From Cellvibrionaceae bacterium (GTDB lineage: Bacteria; Pseudomonadota; Gammaproteobacteria; Pseudomonadales; Cellvibrionaceae): a DNA stretch of 64,000 nt. Positions 8,625-15,950 of the stretch are shown here, piece by piece. Both the position numbers and the translations under genes were made by a program. The first letter of the stretch is position 1, and each line of letters opens with the position of its first letter. The stretch spans positions 124,001 through 188,000 of the forward strand of contig JAGKWQ010000009.1 in the NCBI GenBank assembly GCA_021151825.1, read 5' to 3'. The notes under the pieces were generated by a model. It was given only the letters and a program-made list of their open reading frames with translations, made no database searches and was not told the DNA's origin.

Positions 8625-9791
8625 ATGATGCCTCACTATGAACTGGGTGATTACGAAAGCCAACTTATTAGTCGAATTTATGAAGCCGCGCTGGACCCAG
8701 GCTTATGGAGCGATGTTTTGCAGTCAATTACCGATGCTTGCGGAGCTCATCAAAGCACGTTGTTTTTTTATGATGCGCAATGCCGGGCACGGAATTTTGC
8801 AGTTGCGGCAAAAACCCGTGGCGGAATTATTGAAAAATATTTGTGTGAGTTTATCGATGTAGAAGCTGCGAGGATGCATATACAGCTATCCCAATTAAAA
8901 GAGGGGGAGCTGGCAACACCAACGGATTTGGTCCGGGTTACAGGCGGCAGTTATGAAGATCTGGTAGGGGTTGAATACATGGAAACGTTCATGCCCGAAT
9001 TACAGTTTTGCGCCGGCATTATTTTGCTGCATGACAACATGACTTGTTCCGGGTTGGGCATTAGAAAGCATACTGGCTCATCCGATCTGGATAGCACAGC
9101 CGAGGATTTCTTGCGACGCATTACGCCTCACATGGTACAGGCAATAAAAATCCATGATCACCTGAGCAATGTTAAGCAGGTCAATCAAGCGATCAAGGAA
9201 GTATTGAAGCGGATTAACCAGGGTGTTTTTTTATTGGATCGAAATTTGCGGGTTATTTTTTCTAACGCAGAAGCTGCACGTGTGTTGGAATCGCGCGCTG
9301 TACTTGAAATCGGTCGGCAAGGGAAGCTCTACCTGACGGGCGATAAAGAGAATCAGCAGCTGCAATCTGTATTTCAAAGTTTGATCCAGCCTGCCCAAGG
9401 CATATTGCGCAAATCCAGAAAAGCAATTTCCCTGGCTGCAGGAACAGACTTTCAATCAAAGCCACTGAAGTTAACTATTACGCCAGTAGATACCCATACA
9501 GACAATGAGTTAAACAAGGAAGGTATTGCGATAGCGGTATTTGTTAATGACCCTGATCGCCCCGGCAATTTTTCGGATGCTTATATGCAGCAAGCTTATG
9601 CGCTGACGCCCACCGAGTGCAGCATTATGAAAGCCTTGCTAAAAAACAAAAATATTGGCGATATTGCCGAAATGCGCGGTACAACCCTGGAAACGGCGCG
9701 CAGCCAACTCAAAATAATCCTGCAAAAAACTGGTACTCACTCCCAAGTGGAATTATCCAGGTTGCTGGTGGCGCTGGATAATGATGTTTAA
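8625..9791 (+). CDS. LuxR-type helix-turn-helix transcriptional regulator (second of tandem pair)
   Basis: A 388-residue paralogue of the preceding gene, with the same opening (MMPHYELGDYESQL), the same overall layout and a C-terminal LuxR-type HTH (YALTPTECSIMKALLKNKNIGDIAE, then TTLETARSQLKIILQKT). I chose ATG 8625 because GGAAGG lies about 6 nt upstream and because the product then lines up with its neighbour. The longer frame from 8529 would overlap the first gene by 44 bp. The spacing suggests one bicistronic transcript. The pair probably regulates the divergent cyclooxygenase-like gene or each other; nothing in the sequence shows which signal they sense. Confidence 0.8.
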   Translation: MMPHYELGDYESQLISRIYEAALDPGLWSDVLQSITDACGAHQSTLFFYDAQCRARNFAVAAKTRGGIIEKYLCEFIDVEAARMHIQLSQLKEGELATPTDLVRVTGGSYEDLVGVEYMETFMPELQFCAGIILLHDNMTCSGLGIRKHTGSSDLDSTAEDFLRRITPHMVQAIKIHDHLSNVKQVNQAIKEVLKRINQGVFLLDRNLRVIFSNAEAARVLESRAVLEIGRQGKLYLTGDKENQQLQSVFQSLIQPAQGILRKSRKAISLAAGTDFQSKPLKLTITPVDTHTDNELNKEGIAIAVFVNDPDRPGNFSDAYMQQAYALTPTECSIMKALLKNKNIGDIAEMRGTTLETARSQLKIILQKTGTHSQVELSRLLVALDNDV

Positions 9792-10074
9792 CCCCGCTTT
9801 ACCAACGTCGGTATAGGGAATTACCGGCGCCAGCTGCAATTGTCAAAAATTGTAATATCCCGTTAAATGGCGCGCTAAATCGCCAAAGTCCCCATTAATT
9901 GCTCGAAAAACGTCACCCTGTGGCGTTATATTAGCGCCCTCAATAAATGCCCTTCCCGGCAATCAAGCATAACAATCTAATCGGCAATCCAGGTCAAACC
10001 ATCCGGCAATTGGAGTCATCTGTCTGGCAGATGAGAGAGAACTATTACTACGAAAATTAGAGAGCAGTACCAGC

Positions 10075-11808
10075 ATGGATAAAGAGCGTATTCTTCAAGA
10101 ACTTGACAGGGGAGCGAAGTCCTGGAACCTGTGGCGCAAACGCCAGGCGGTGGGTGAGATTGATCTGGACGGTATAGAACTGGTTGGTGTTAACCTGGAT
10201 GATTATGACTTGTCCAAAGTGTCCCTGCGTAATTCCCATATTACCCAATGCAGTTTTAAAGGCGCTGATCTGATCCAAACCAATTTGCAATATTCATTTT
10301 TGCAGAACAACGATTTCAGCCATGCAAAATTAATCGCGGCCAATCTCGGTAACACCGATATGAGCGGCTCGATTTTATTTATGACCAATATGCTAACGGC
10401 TAATACCCGCAATGCACGCCTGGAGAATATTGATTTTCGCGGCCATGATATCAGCGGCTTGATGCTGCGCGAGGTATCGCTGGCGGGGAGTAACCTGGAA
10501 GGCCAGCAATTGGCGCGGGTGGATTTATCCAATTCCAATCTTGAGGGTGTGAATTTACAAGGTGCAGATTTGTCGAGCACTTTATTTAATAACGCTAACC
10601 TCACCAATGCAGACGTGCGCGGTGCAAATCTCAATGGTGCACTGTTTAAAGCCGCCAACCTTAGCGGTGTGGATTTAAGTAATCTTGATTTGACCAAAGC
10701 CGATTTCAGCGGTGCCAATCTTTCCCATTGTGATTTGCGCGCTGCCAACCTCAGTAAATCAAAATTGATTGGTGCCAATATTACCGGAGCCAGATTATGG
10801 AAGTTGGTGACTACCGGTTGGAGCATTGCCAGCGTCGAATGCAGTTATGCTTATTGGGATAAATCCGGTAAAGAAAAAACATTGTACCGTGCCCATGAAT
10901 TTGAACGCATTTTTGCTGAAGCTATCACTATTGAATTGCGTTATCCCTATCGCCTTGTTGATCATGAGCTGGCAACGCTGCCAATTTTTATTGAGCATCT
11001 TACGGCAGTGCATTGGGGAACGATTATTCGTTTGAAATCCATCAGCGATGTAGCCGGTGGCGCCCTGGTTAAATTTGTTGTTGAAGAAGTGGGTGTGCAT
11101 AACCCCACCGAATTAAAAAGCCAATTGCAAGCTGAAGCAGAACGGATTCAATTAGCGCAATTAATGTTGCGTACCAATACCCAATTGCATACCCAGCTCA
11201 AAGAAAAAATTGGTGCGATTCGTGAAGAGTTCTGGCCGCGTTTATTGGAATTGGCGGTAGATCATGAAAAAGATCAGGTGCGCAACCTCACTATTTTATT
11301 TATGGATTTGAAAGGTTTTTCCAAATGGGCGGAAGATGAGCTTTCGGAAAAGCTGTCTCTGTTTCGCGGATTGGTAAAGCCTATCCTGAAAAAATTTGCG
11401 GCCGGGCATCCGAATATGGAGGGGGATTCACTGCGTGTCACCTTTAAAAATGCATCTGCCGGGGTTTCCTGTGCGTGCATGATTCGCAATGTGCTACGTG
11501 CGGCAGGTTTTGAATTGCGTATCGGGATGGAGTTGGGAGAAGTGGCGGTCGTGCACAATGAAGTGACGGACATCCTGGATTTGGAAGGTGTTGCGGTGAG
11601 CATGGCGGCGCGTATGGAAGCGGCAGCAGAACCGGGTGAAGTGTTGGTCAGTCACAAAGTTCGACACTATGCCCAGCGCAGTGATTTATTTCAATTTACC
11701 CCGCGCCGTGTTCCGCTTAAGAAGGCAATAGGCTCAATCGAACAAGGCGATTACATCGAATGTTTTGCGGTAGAAACTGCTAAAAATTTACAGGATGCAT
11801 TTGCCTGA
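10075..11808 (+). CDS. pentapeptide-repeat protein fused to a class III nucleotide cyclase domain
   Basis: Residues 28-235 or so are A(D/N)LxX pentapeptide repeats (for example ANLTNADVRGANLNGA), which fold as a right-handed beta-helix. A middle segment of about 150 residues of unknown type follows. A class III adenylate/guanylate cyclase homology domain runs from about 400 to 530. The metal-binding Asp411 (FMDLKGFS) and Asp451 (MEGDSL) are present, as is the transition-state Arg513. The usual substrate-selecting Lys four residues before the second Asp is Asn447, and the transition-state Asn is Ser509. Activity may therefore be lost or of altered specificity. There is no TM segment. A hairpin follows the stop codon. 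I know of no named gene with this layout. Confidence 0.85.
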   Translation: MDKERILQELDRGAKSWNLWRKRQAVGEIDLDGIELVGVNLDDYDLSKVSLRNSHITQCSFKGADLIQTNLQYSFLQNNDFSHAKLIAANLGNTDMSGSILFMTNMLTANTRNARLENIDFRGHDISGLMLREVSLAGSNLEGQQLARVDLSNSNLEGVNLQGADLSSTLFNNANLTNADVRGANLNGALFKAANLSGVDLSNLDLTKADFSGANLSHCDLRAANLSKSKLIGANITGARLWKLVTTGWSIASVECSYAYWDKSGKEKTLYRAHEFERIFAEAITIELRYPYRLVDHELATLPIFIEHLTAVHWGTIIRLKSISDVAGGALVKFVVEEVGVHNPTELKSQLQAEAERIQLAQLMLRTNTQLHTQLKEKIGAIREEFWPRLLELAVDHEKDQVRNLTILFMDLKGFSKWAEDELSEKLSLFRGLVKPILKKFAAGHPNMEGDSLRVTFKNASAGVSCACMIRNVLRAAGFELRIGMELGEVAVVHNEVTDILDLEGVAVSMAARMEAAAEPGEVLVSHKVRHYAQRSDLFQFTPRRVPLKKAIGSIEQGDYIECFAVETAKNLQDAFA

Positions 11809-11825
11809 TAGGCGTTGATGATTAG

Positions 11826-11854
11826 CCTTGTTGTTATACGAAATAACAACAAGG
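11826..11854 (+). terminator. hairpin after the pentapeptide-cyclase gene
   Basis: Perfect 12-bp stem CCTTGTTGTTAT (11826-11837) / ATAACAACAAGG (11843-11854) with loop ACGAA, 17 bp after the stop codon. The stem is AU-rich and the following T-tract is weak, so it may be a 3-prime stabilising hairpin instead of a strong terminator. Confidence 0.55.
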
Positions 11855-11895
11855 TTCAATTTCCAGGATTTTTACCAATGCACTGTTAAAGGGTT

Positions 11896-12861
11896 TTACA
11901 ACCAGCCCGATTTTCTAAAGCGGTAATACAAATAGCTGCAGATAATGGCGACCACCACCAGCGATACCGGATAACCATATTTCCATTTCAATTCCGGCAT
12001 GTGTTCAAAGTTCATTCCCCATACACCGACAAACGCGGTAGCAACGGCAAAAATGGCTGCCCAGGCTGCGAGACGTTTATTAACTTCGCTTTCATCAATA
12101 CTCACCATGGACAAATTCACTTGAATGGCCGTACTGATGGTGTCGCGAATAGAATCGATTGAAGTATTAATGCGATAGAGATGGTCGTGCACATCGCGAA
12201 AATAATCTTTGGTGTTGGATACAATCGGTGGAACACGGCCACCATCGAGTTTACTTACCGCTTCCATTAATGGCGCAACGGCATGTTTTAATGTGGTGAC
12301 TTTGCGTTTTAATTCATAGAGTCGTTCGATATTGGTGCGCTGCGAACCTTTGGTAAAGATTTGGTCTTCGATAATTTCCAATTCCGTTTCCAGCGCAACT
12401 ACTACTGGAAAATAACGATCCACCACTGCGTCCATCAACGCGTAAAATACAAATGCCGGACCTTGCTTTAAATGGTGTGGCTCGCGTTCGCAGCGCGCAC
12501 GTACACCTAAAAATCCTTGTTGTGTGCGATTGCGCGTAGAGAGCACATAATTTTCGCCGACGAATACATCAACTTCCCCGATGTTGATTTCACCATCCAC
12601 CATTTCGATAGTGTGCATTACCGCAAATAATGAATCGCCATACTCTTCAATTTTAGGGCGTTGATGACCTACCTGGGCATCTTCTACTGCCAGTTCATGC
12701 AAGCCAAATTCATGTTGCATCAGGGCGAGCTCTTCAAGGTTCGAATCCTTTAATGCAACCCACACAAAGCAATCGCTAATTTTCAGGTACTCGCTGATGT
12801 CTTCGGCAGGAATGCTGCAGAGCTTTTTCCCTTCCTGGTAAGCAACGCAATTGATCAGCAT
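11896..12861 (-). CDS. CorA-family magnesium/divalent cation channel
   Basis: A 321-residue protein with a large cytoplasmic N-terminal domain, a long helix and two C-terminal TM segments (about 262-282 and 295-312). The CorA signature GMN (VWGMNFEHMPELKW) lies between them. The family forms pentameric channels for Mg2+, Co2+ or Ni2+ in the inner membrane, and some relatives (ZntB) export Zn2+. The residue before GMN is Trp where CorA typically has Tyr. ATG 12861 has a GGAG ribosome binding site. It is a single-gene unit transcribed toward the pentapeptide-cyclase gene. Confidence 0.92.
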   Translation of the reverse strand: MLINCVAYQEGKKLCSIPAEDISEYLKISDCFVWVALKDSNLEELALMQHEFGLHELAVEDAQVGHQRPKIEEYGDSLFAVMHTIEMVDGEINIGEVDVFVGENYVLSTRNRTQQGFLGVRARCEREPHHLKQGPAFVFYALMDAVVDRYFPVVVALETELEIIEDQIFTKGSQRTNIERLYELKRKVTTLKHAVAPLMEAVSKLDGGRVPPIVSNTKDYFRDVHDHLYRINTSIDSIRDTISTAIQVNLSMVSIDESEVNKRLAAWAAIFAVATAFVGVWGMNFEHMPELKWKYGYPVSLVVVAIICSYLYYRFRKSGWL

Positions 12862-13022
12862 GTAAATTCTCCGTACAGGTAAAGGTAATGGCTAACGGGT
12901 TGAAGCCCGGGTAGTTATATAATCAACAAGTGTCTTAACGGAACCGGAGCCAAGTGTTTTGTGTAGCTTAGCCTGTGGTGAATTATCCGTCTGCAACTAT
13001 ATATCAAGGGTGAATGAACATA

Positions 13023-13292
13023 ATGAGTCATAGCAAAACCAAAACCAGCTTTTACCGTCGCATTTATGTTGCCTGGTTGATTAGCCGGGGGATAAACACC
13101 GTACCTAAAATTATCAATGCTACCGGGATGCCACGGCGCACCGCACAGGATACTCTGGCGGCAATCCACGAGCTGGCGATTGAACTGGCAAATAATAATG
13201 GCAATTACACGCTTATCAATTGGGGCGCTGTGGACTCGCATTGGGTCGAGGCGAATATTGATCATTTGAAAGACGTATTAGAATACCCTTAA
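13023..13292 (+). CDS. small winged-helix/HTH protein
   Basis: The 89-residue basic protein MSHSKTKTSFYRR... contains TVPKIINATGMPRRTAQDTLAAIHEL, a helix-turn-helix in which the second helix carries RRTAQD. This suggests a winged-helix DNA-binding protein of the type often annotated as a helix-turn-helix domain protein in pseudomonads. ATG 13023 is preferred over ATG 13014 because AAGGGTGA lies about 10 nt upstream of it and almost touches 13014. The target is unknown. The next gene begins 55 bp downstream, so the two may be co-transcribed. Confidence 0.7.
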   Translation: MSHSKTKTSFYRRIYVAWLISRGINTVPKIINATGMPRRTAQDTLAAIHELAIELANNNGNYTLINWGAVDSHWVEANIDHLKDVLEYP

Positions 13293-13347
13293 GGCGCAGC
13301 TTGGCTATACTCATGGGCATTACAACAAAAACAGGTGAGGGCATTTG

Positions 13348-14367
13348 ATGTTGCGATGGGGGCGATACTCAGGGCCTTGCCTGCGGCAAACCTTAATTTC
13401 TATCTTTAGGCCTTTCTTCAGTTTTAGATCTATCTTCATTTTTAGATCTTTATTGTTGGGATCGCTATTCTTGCTGGCGTCTACGATTGCTGTGGCCGAG
13501 GAGCATCAAGTGCTCCTGTATTCCCAAAAAGAATTCCGTTACCAATATTACCTGGCATTATTGCGTCAGGCGCTCAATGCGACCGAAGATGATTACGGCA
13601 AAACCGATGTTCAAATCTATCAGCCCCATGCCACAGAAATTACCGAGGCGCGTGGTATGGCGTTGTTACAGCAACGACGCATTCATATCGCTTTTGTGCC
13701 AACCAGCCGTGAGCGGGAAGAGTTGTTTCGGGCGGTACCTATTCCCTTGGATCAAGGGTTATTGGGACTACGGTTGTTGTTAATTAAAGAGTCGTCACAA
13801 CCACGGTTTGATCGCATTCAAAACGCTAAAGAACTGCGTGAAAAAATGCTTGGTGGATTTAATACCAATTGGTCCGATTACGGCATTTATGAAAGCAATG
13901 GTTTTAAAGTACTCCCGGCAACCAAATACGAAACCCTGTTCAAAATGTTGGAAACAGGCCGTTTTGATTATTTCTCGCGCGGTTTGATTGAAGTCTGGTC
14001 CGAGCTGGATAATTTTAAAAACCAATATCCGGACCTGCGTGTGGAAAACCGGTTTGCGTTTTACTACAACATTCCCGTGTATTTTTTTGTCCATAAAGAT
14101 AATGAGCAACTCGCGCAACGGATTGAAGTGGGGCTTAAACGCATACAGACCAGCGGTGCATTTTCCAAATTATTTCAAGCTTATTATGGCGAGCATATTG
14201 CGCGCGCCAAACTCGATAAACGCCAGATTATTATTTTGAATAGCCCGCAAGGCCCCCAGGGAATCCCGGTAGTAAAACCCTTCTGGTGGCCTGCGACAGC
14301 ATCATTTCCCATGGATGTAACAACCCCTAGTGATCGAGTGCATGTAAATAAACATCGGGATGACTAG
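13348..14367 (+). CDS. periplasmic solute-binding-like protein (SBP_bac_3 type, orphan)
   Basis: A 339-residue protein with a long N-terminal basic/hydrophobic signal region ending near LLASTIAVAEE. The bilobal amino-acid-binding type domain then shows ETGRFDYFSRGLIEVWSEL and YFFVHKDNEQLAQRIEVGL. No permease or ATPase gene is nearby, so it is probably a sensor or an orphan binding protein. It is clearly paralogous to the gene at 55671-56579, which shares the RFD-F-RG-EVW-EL and YFFV-KD-LA--IE-GL pattern. Start ATG 13348 follows AGGTGAGG by 7 nt. The last 41 bp overlap the 3-prime end of the convergent SDR gene. Confidence 0.75.
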   Translation: MLRWGRYSGPCLRQTLISIFRPFFSFRSIFIFRSLLLGSLFLLASTIAVAEEHQVLLYSQKEFRYQYYLALLRQALNATEDDYGKTDVQIYQPHATEITEARGMALLQQRRIHIAFVPTSREREELFRAVPIPLDQGLLGLRLLLIKESSQPRFDRIQNAKELREKMLGGFNTNWSDYGIYESNGFKVLPATKYETLFKMLETGRFDYFSRGLIEVWSELDNFKNQYPDLRVENRFAFYYNIPVYFFVHKDNEQLAQRIEVGLKRIQTSGAFSKLFQAYYGEHIARAKLDKRQIIILNSPQGPQGIPVVKPFWWPATASFPMDVTTPSDRVHVNKHRDD

Positions 14368-15034
14368 ACAAGGCTTGATGGACTTGCCGGGTTGCATCAT
14401 CGGCCAATACCTGATGTGCATTTTGTTCGAGTCCATCAAACGTGCGCTCTGCGACCAGCTGCGGTGCAATTTTGTGAACATCCAGATCGCTGGTTAAATC
14501 GGTATCGATAAAGCCGACATGAAGGCCTAATACATGGGTGTGTTGCGTGCTCAATTCCTGGCGCAATGCATTGGTTAATGACCAGGCTGCAGATTTGGTG
14601 GCAGAGTAGGTGGCCAACAAAGGCCCCGTAACCCAACTGGCGATCGACAATACATTAATAATTCCTCCACCACCGTTTGCGGCTAATACCGGCGCAAAAC
14701 TGCGTGAAAGTCTAAGGGGACCAAATACATTGGTTTCCATTTGGCGACGGAACATAGCCTCGGCATCATCACTTAAAAAACCACCGGTCTCGGCAATACC
14801 AGCGTTATTGATTAGTAGGGTTACATCGCTGTAATCGTGTGCGACCCGCGCAACATCATCAGGATTATTCACATCCAACTTTACCGGAATAACACCCTCC
14901 AGGGTGATGCTCGCCGGGTTGCGAGCAGCGGCGTAGACTTTATGCGCGCCGCGCGCCAGGGCTTCTTTTGCAAAAGCTAATCCCAAACCGCGATTAGCGC
15001 CGGTAATCAATACAATTGCATTCTCAAGTTTCAT
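14327..15034 (-). CDS. short-chain dehydrogenase/reductase
   Basis: A 235-residue classical SDR. It has the cofactor-binding motif TGANRGLG (residues 11-18), the NNAG motif, and a catalytic Ser followed by YSATK (Tyr and Lys of the active site). It uses NAD(P)H on an unknown carbonyl or alcohol. The arrangement with a TetR gene 76 bp upstream on the same strand, and an operator identical in form in front of each gene, says it is controlled by that regulator. Quinone or electrophile detoxification is plausible from context but not shown. Confidence 0.9.
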   Translation of the reverse strand: MKLENAIVLITGANRGLGLAFAKEALARGAHKVYAAARNPASITLEGVIPVKLDVNNPDDVARVAHDYSDVTLLINNAGIAETGGFLSDDAEAMFRRQMETNVFGPLRLSRSFAPVLAANGGGGIINVLSIASWVTGPLLATYSATKSAAWSLTNALRQELSTQHTHVLGLHVGFIDTDLTSDLDVHKIAPQLVAERTFDGLEQNAHQVLADDATRQVHQALSSHPDVYLHALDH

Positions 15035-15054
15035 GATGTTTACCTTTTGTAGTT

Positions 15055-15074
15055 AATATGATTATCGTCATATT
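15055..15074 (-). promoter_or_regulatory. TetR-type operator in front of the SDR gene
   Basis: AATATGATTATCGTCATATT: arms AATATGA/TCATATT with a 6-nt spacer, 20 bp upstream of the SDR start codon. The same arms and spacing occur in front of the TetR gene (15715-15734), which is strong internal evidence for a shared regulator. Confidence 0.75.
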
Positions 15075-15110
15075 TTTGTTTGAAATAGAACGGCTTTTTG
15101 CCGTGGGTAT

Positions 15111-15695
15111 CTAGTCTCGATTAACAATACTGAGCAAATGTTGTTTGGTGCTGGACAAACATGCCGTGACTTCCTGCGGATCTTCCAGATTGCGCGCCAG
15201 CTGCACTGCACCTGTTAGTGCGCTGACCAGGAAAAGGGCATCTGCGCGGTTTAATGTCTGGTTGCTCAACGCCATTAGCTTATCTGCAAAGACCTGGATA
15301 GCGTTACCGGCTTCCTGTTTGATCCCATCCTGTTGGCGGGAAAACTCTGACCCAAGTGCAGCCACGGGGCAACCTTCACCTTCAGCGCAAGCCTTTAAAT
15401 GAGCCTCGGAAAGATAGGCATCAATATATGCCGCCAGAGGTTTTACACCTTGCTCAAGCTGTTGCATCACTGCAACAGCAATAGTGTTGGCACTGGTGCG
15501 TTTGGCGTAATCCAGTGCTTCTACCAACAGTGCATCGCGGTTGGGGAAGTGCGCATAAAATCCGCCATGAGTCAGGCCCGCTTGCTTCATCACATCGGCA
15601 ACACCCAGTGCATCGAAGCCATCGCGACGGATAATCCGCGCCGCTGTTTCAAGGATGCGTTGATGGGTTACTTCTTTTTTTGTCGGGTTCGTCAT
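15111..15695 (-). CDS. TetR/AcrR family transcriptional regulator
   Basis: The 194-residue protein has the N-terminal TetR HTH (RILETAARIIRRDGFDALGVADVMKQAGLTHGGFYAHF, residues about 14-48) and an alpha-helical ligand domain. The short CAEGEGCP segment holds two cysteines; related regulators such as NemR use cysteines to sense electrophiles or hypochlorite, so redox sensing is possible here. It lies directly upstream of the SDR gene and has its own operator copy 19 bp before its start, implying autorepression. Confidence 0.9.
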   Translation of the reverse strand: MTNPTKKEVTHQRILETAARIIRRDGFDALGVADVMKQAGLTHGGFYAHFPNRDALLVEALDYAKRTSANTIAVAVMQQLEQGVKPLAAYIDAYLSEAHLKACAEGEGCPVAALGSEFSRQQDGIKQEAGNAIQVFADKLMALSNQTLNRADALFLVSALTGAVQLARNLEDPQEVTACLSSTKQHLLSIVNRD

Positions 15696-15714
15696 GGCGA
15701 TGTCTTTGTTTTAA

Positions 15715-15734
15715 AATATGATTGTCATCATATT
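15715..15734 (-). promoter_or_regulatory. TetR-type operator in front of the TetR gene
   Basis: AATATGATTGTCATCATATT: the same AATATGA/TCATATT arms and 6-nt spacer as the site at 15055-15074, 19 bp upstream of the TetR start. Most likely an autoregulatory operator. Confidence 0.75.
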
Positions 15735-15860
15735 TTTGGGGCGAGCATTAAACCAGTAAATTTTTTCTATCAGGGCAATTGGGCAAATCGGTTTAGACGA
15801 TAAGATGGATATGTTTATATTTGTAATATTTATCGCAATAGATGACCTGTTAATGAAAAA

Positions 15861-15886
15861 TACCCCGCAAGCTCGCGGTGCTACGG
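15861..15886. repeat. single REP-like palindrome
   Basis: TACCCCGCAAGCTCGCGGTGCTAC contains the near-palindrome CCGCAAGCTCGCGG (15865-15878), typical in form of extragenic REP-type elements. It is GC-rich against an AT-rich intergenic background. I saw no second copy in this window, so the call is tentative. Confidence 0.3.
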
Positions 15887-15950
15887 GCTAGGCTTAAACC
15901 TGCCGACACAGACTCAACCTACAATATATCTAATAAAAGCAGGAGAACTC

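Noticed and set aside
10203..10826. 207-codon minus-strand ORF opposite the pentapeptide repeats
   Set aside because: It is the antisense shadow of the repetitive AxLxx codons; its Leu/Ser/Arg/Pro repeats mirror the sense repeats.
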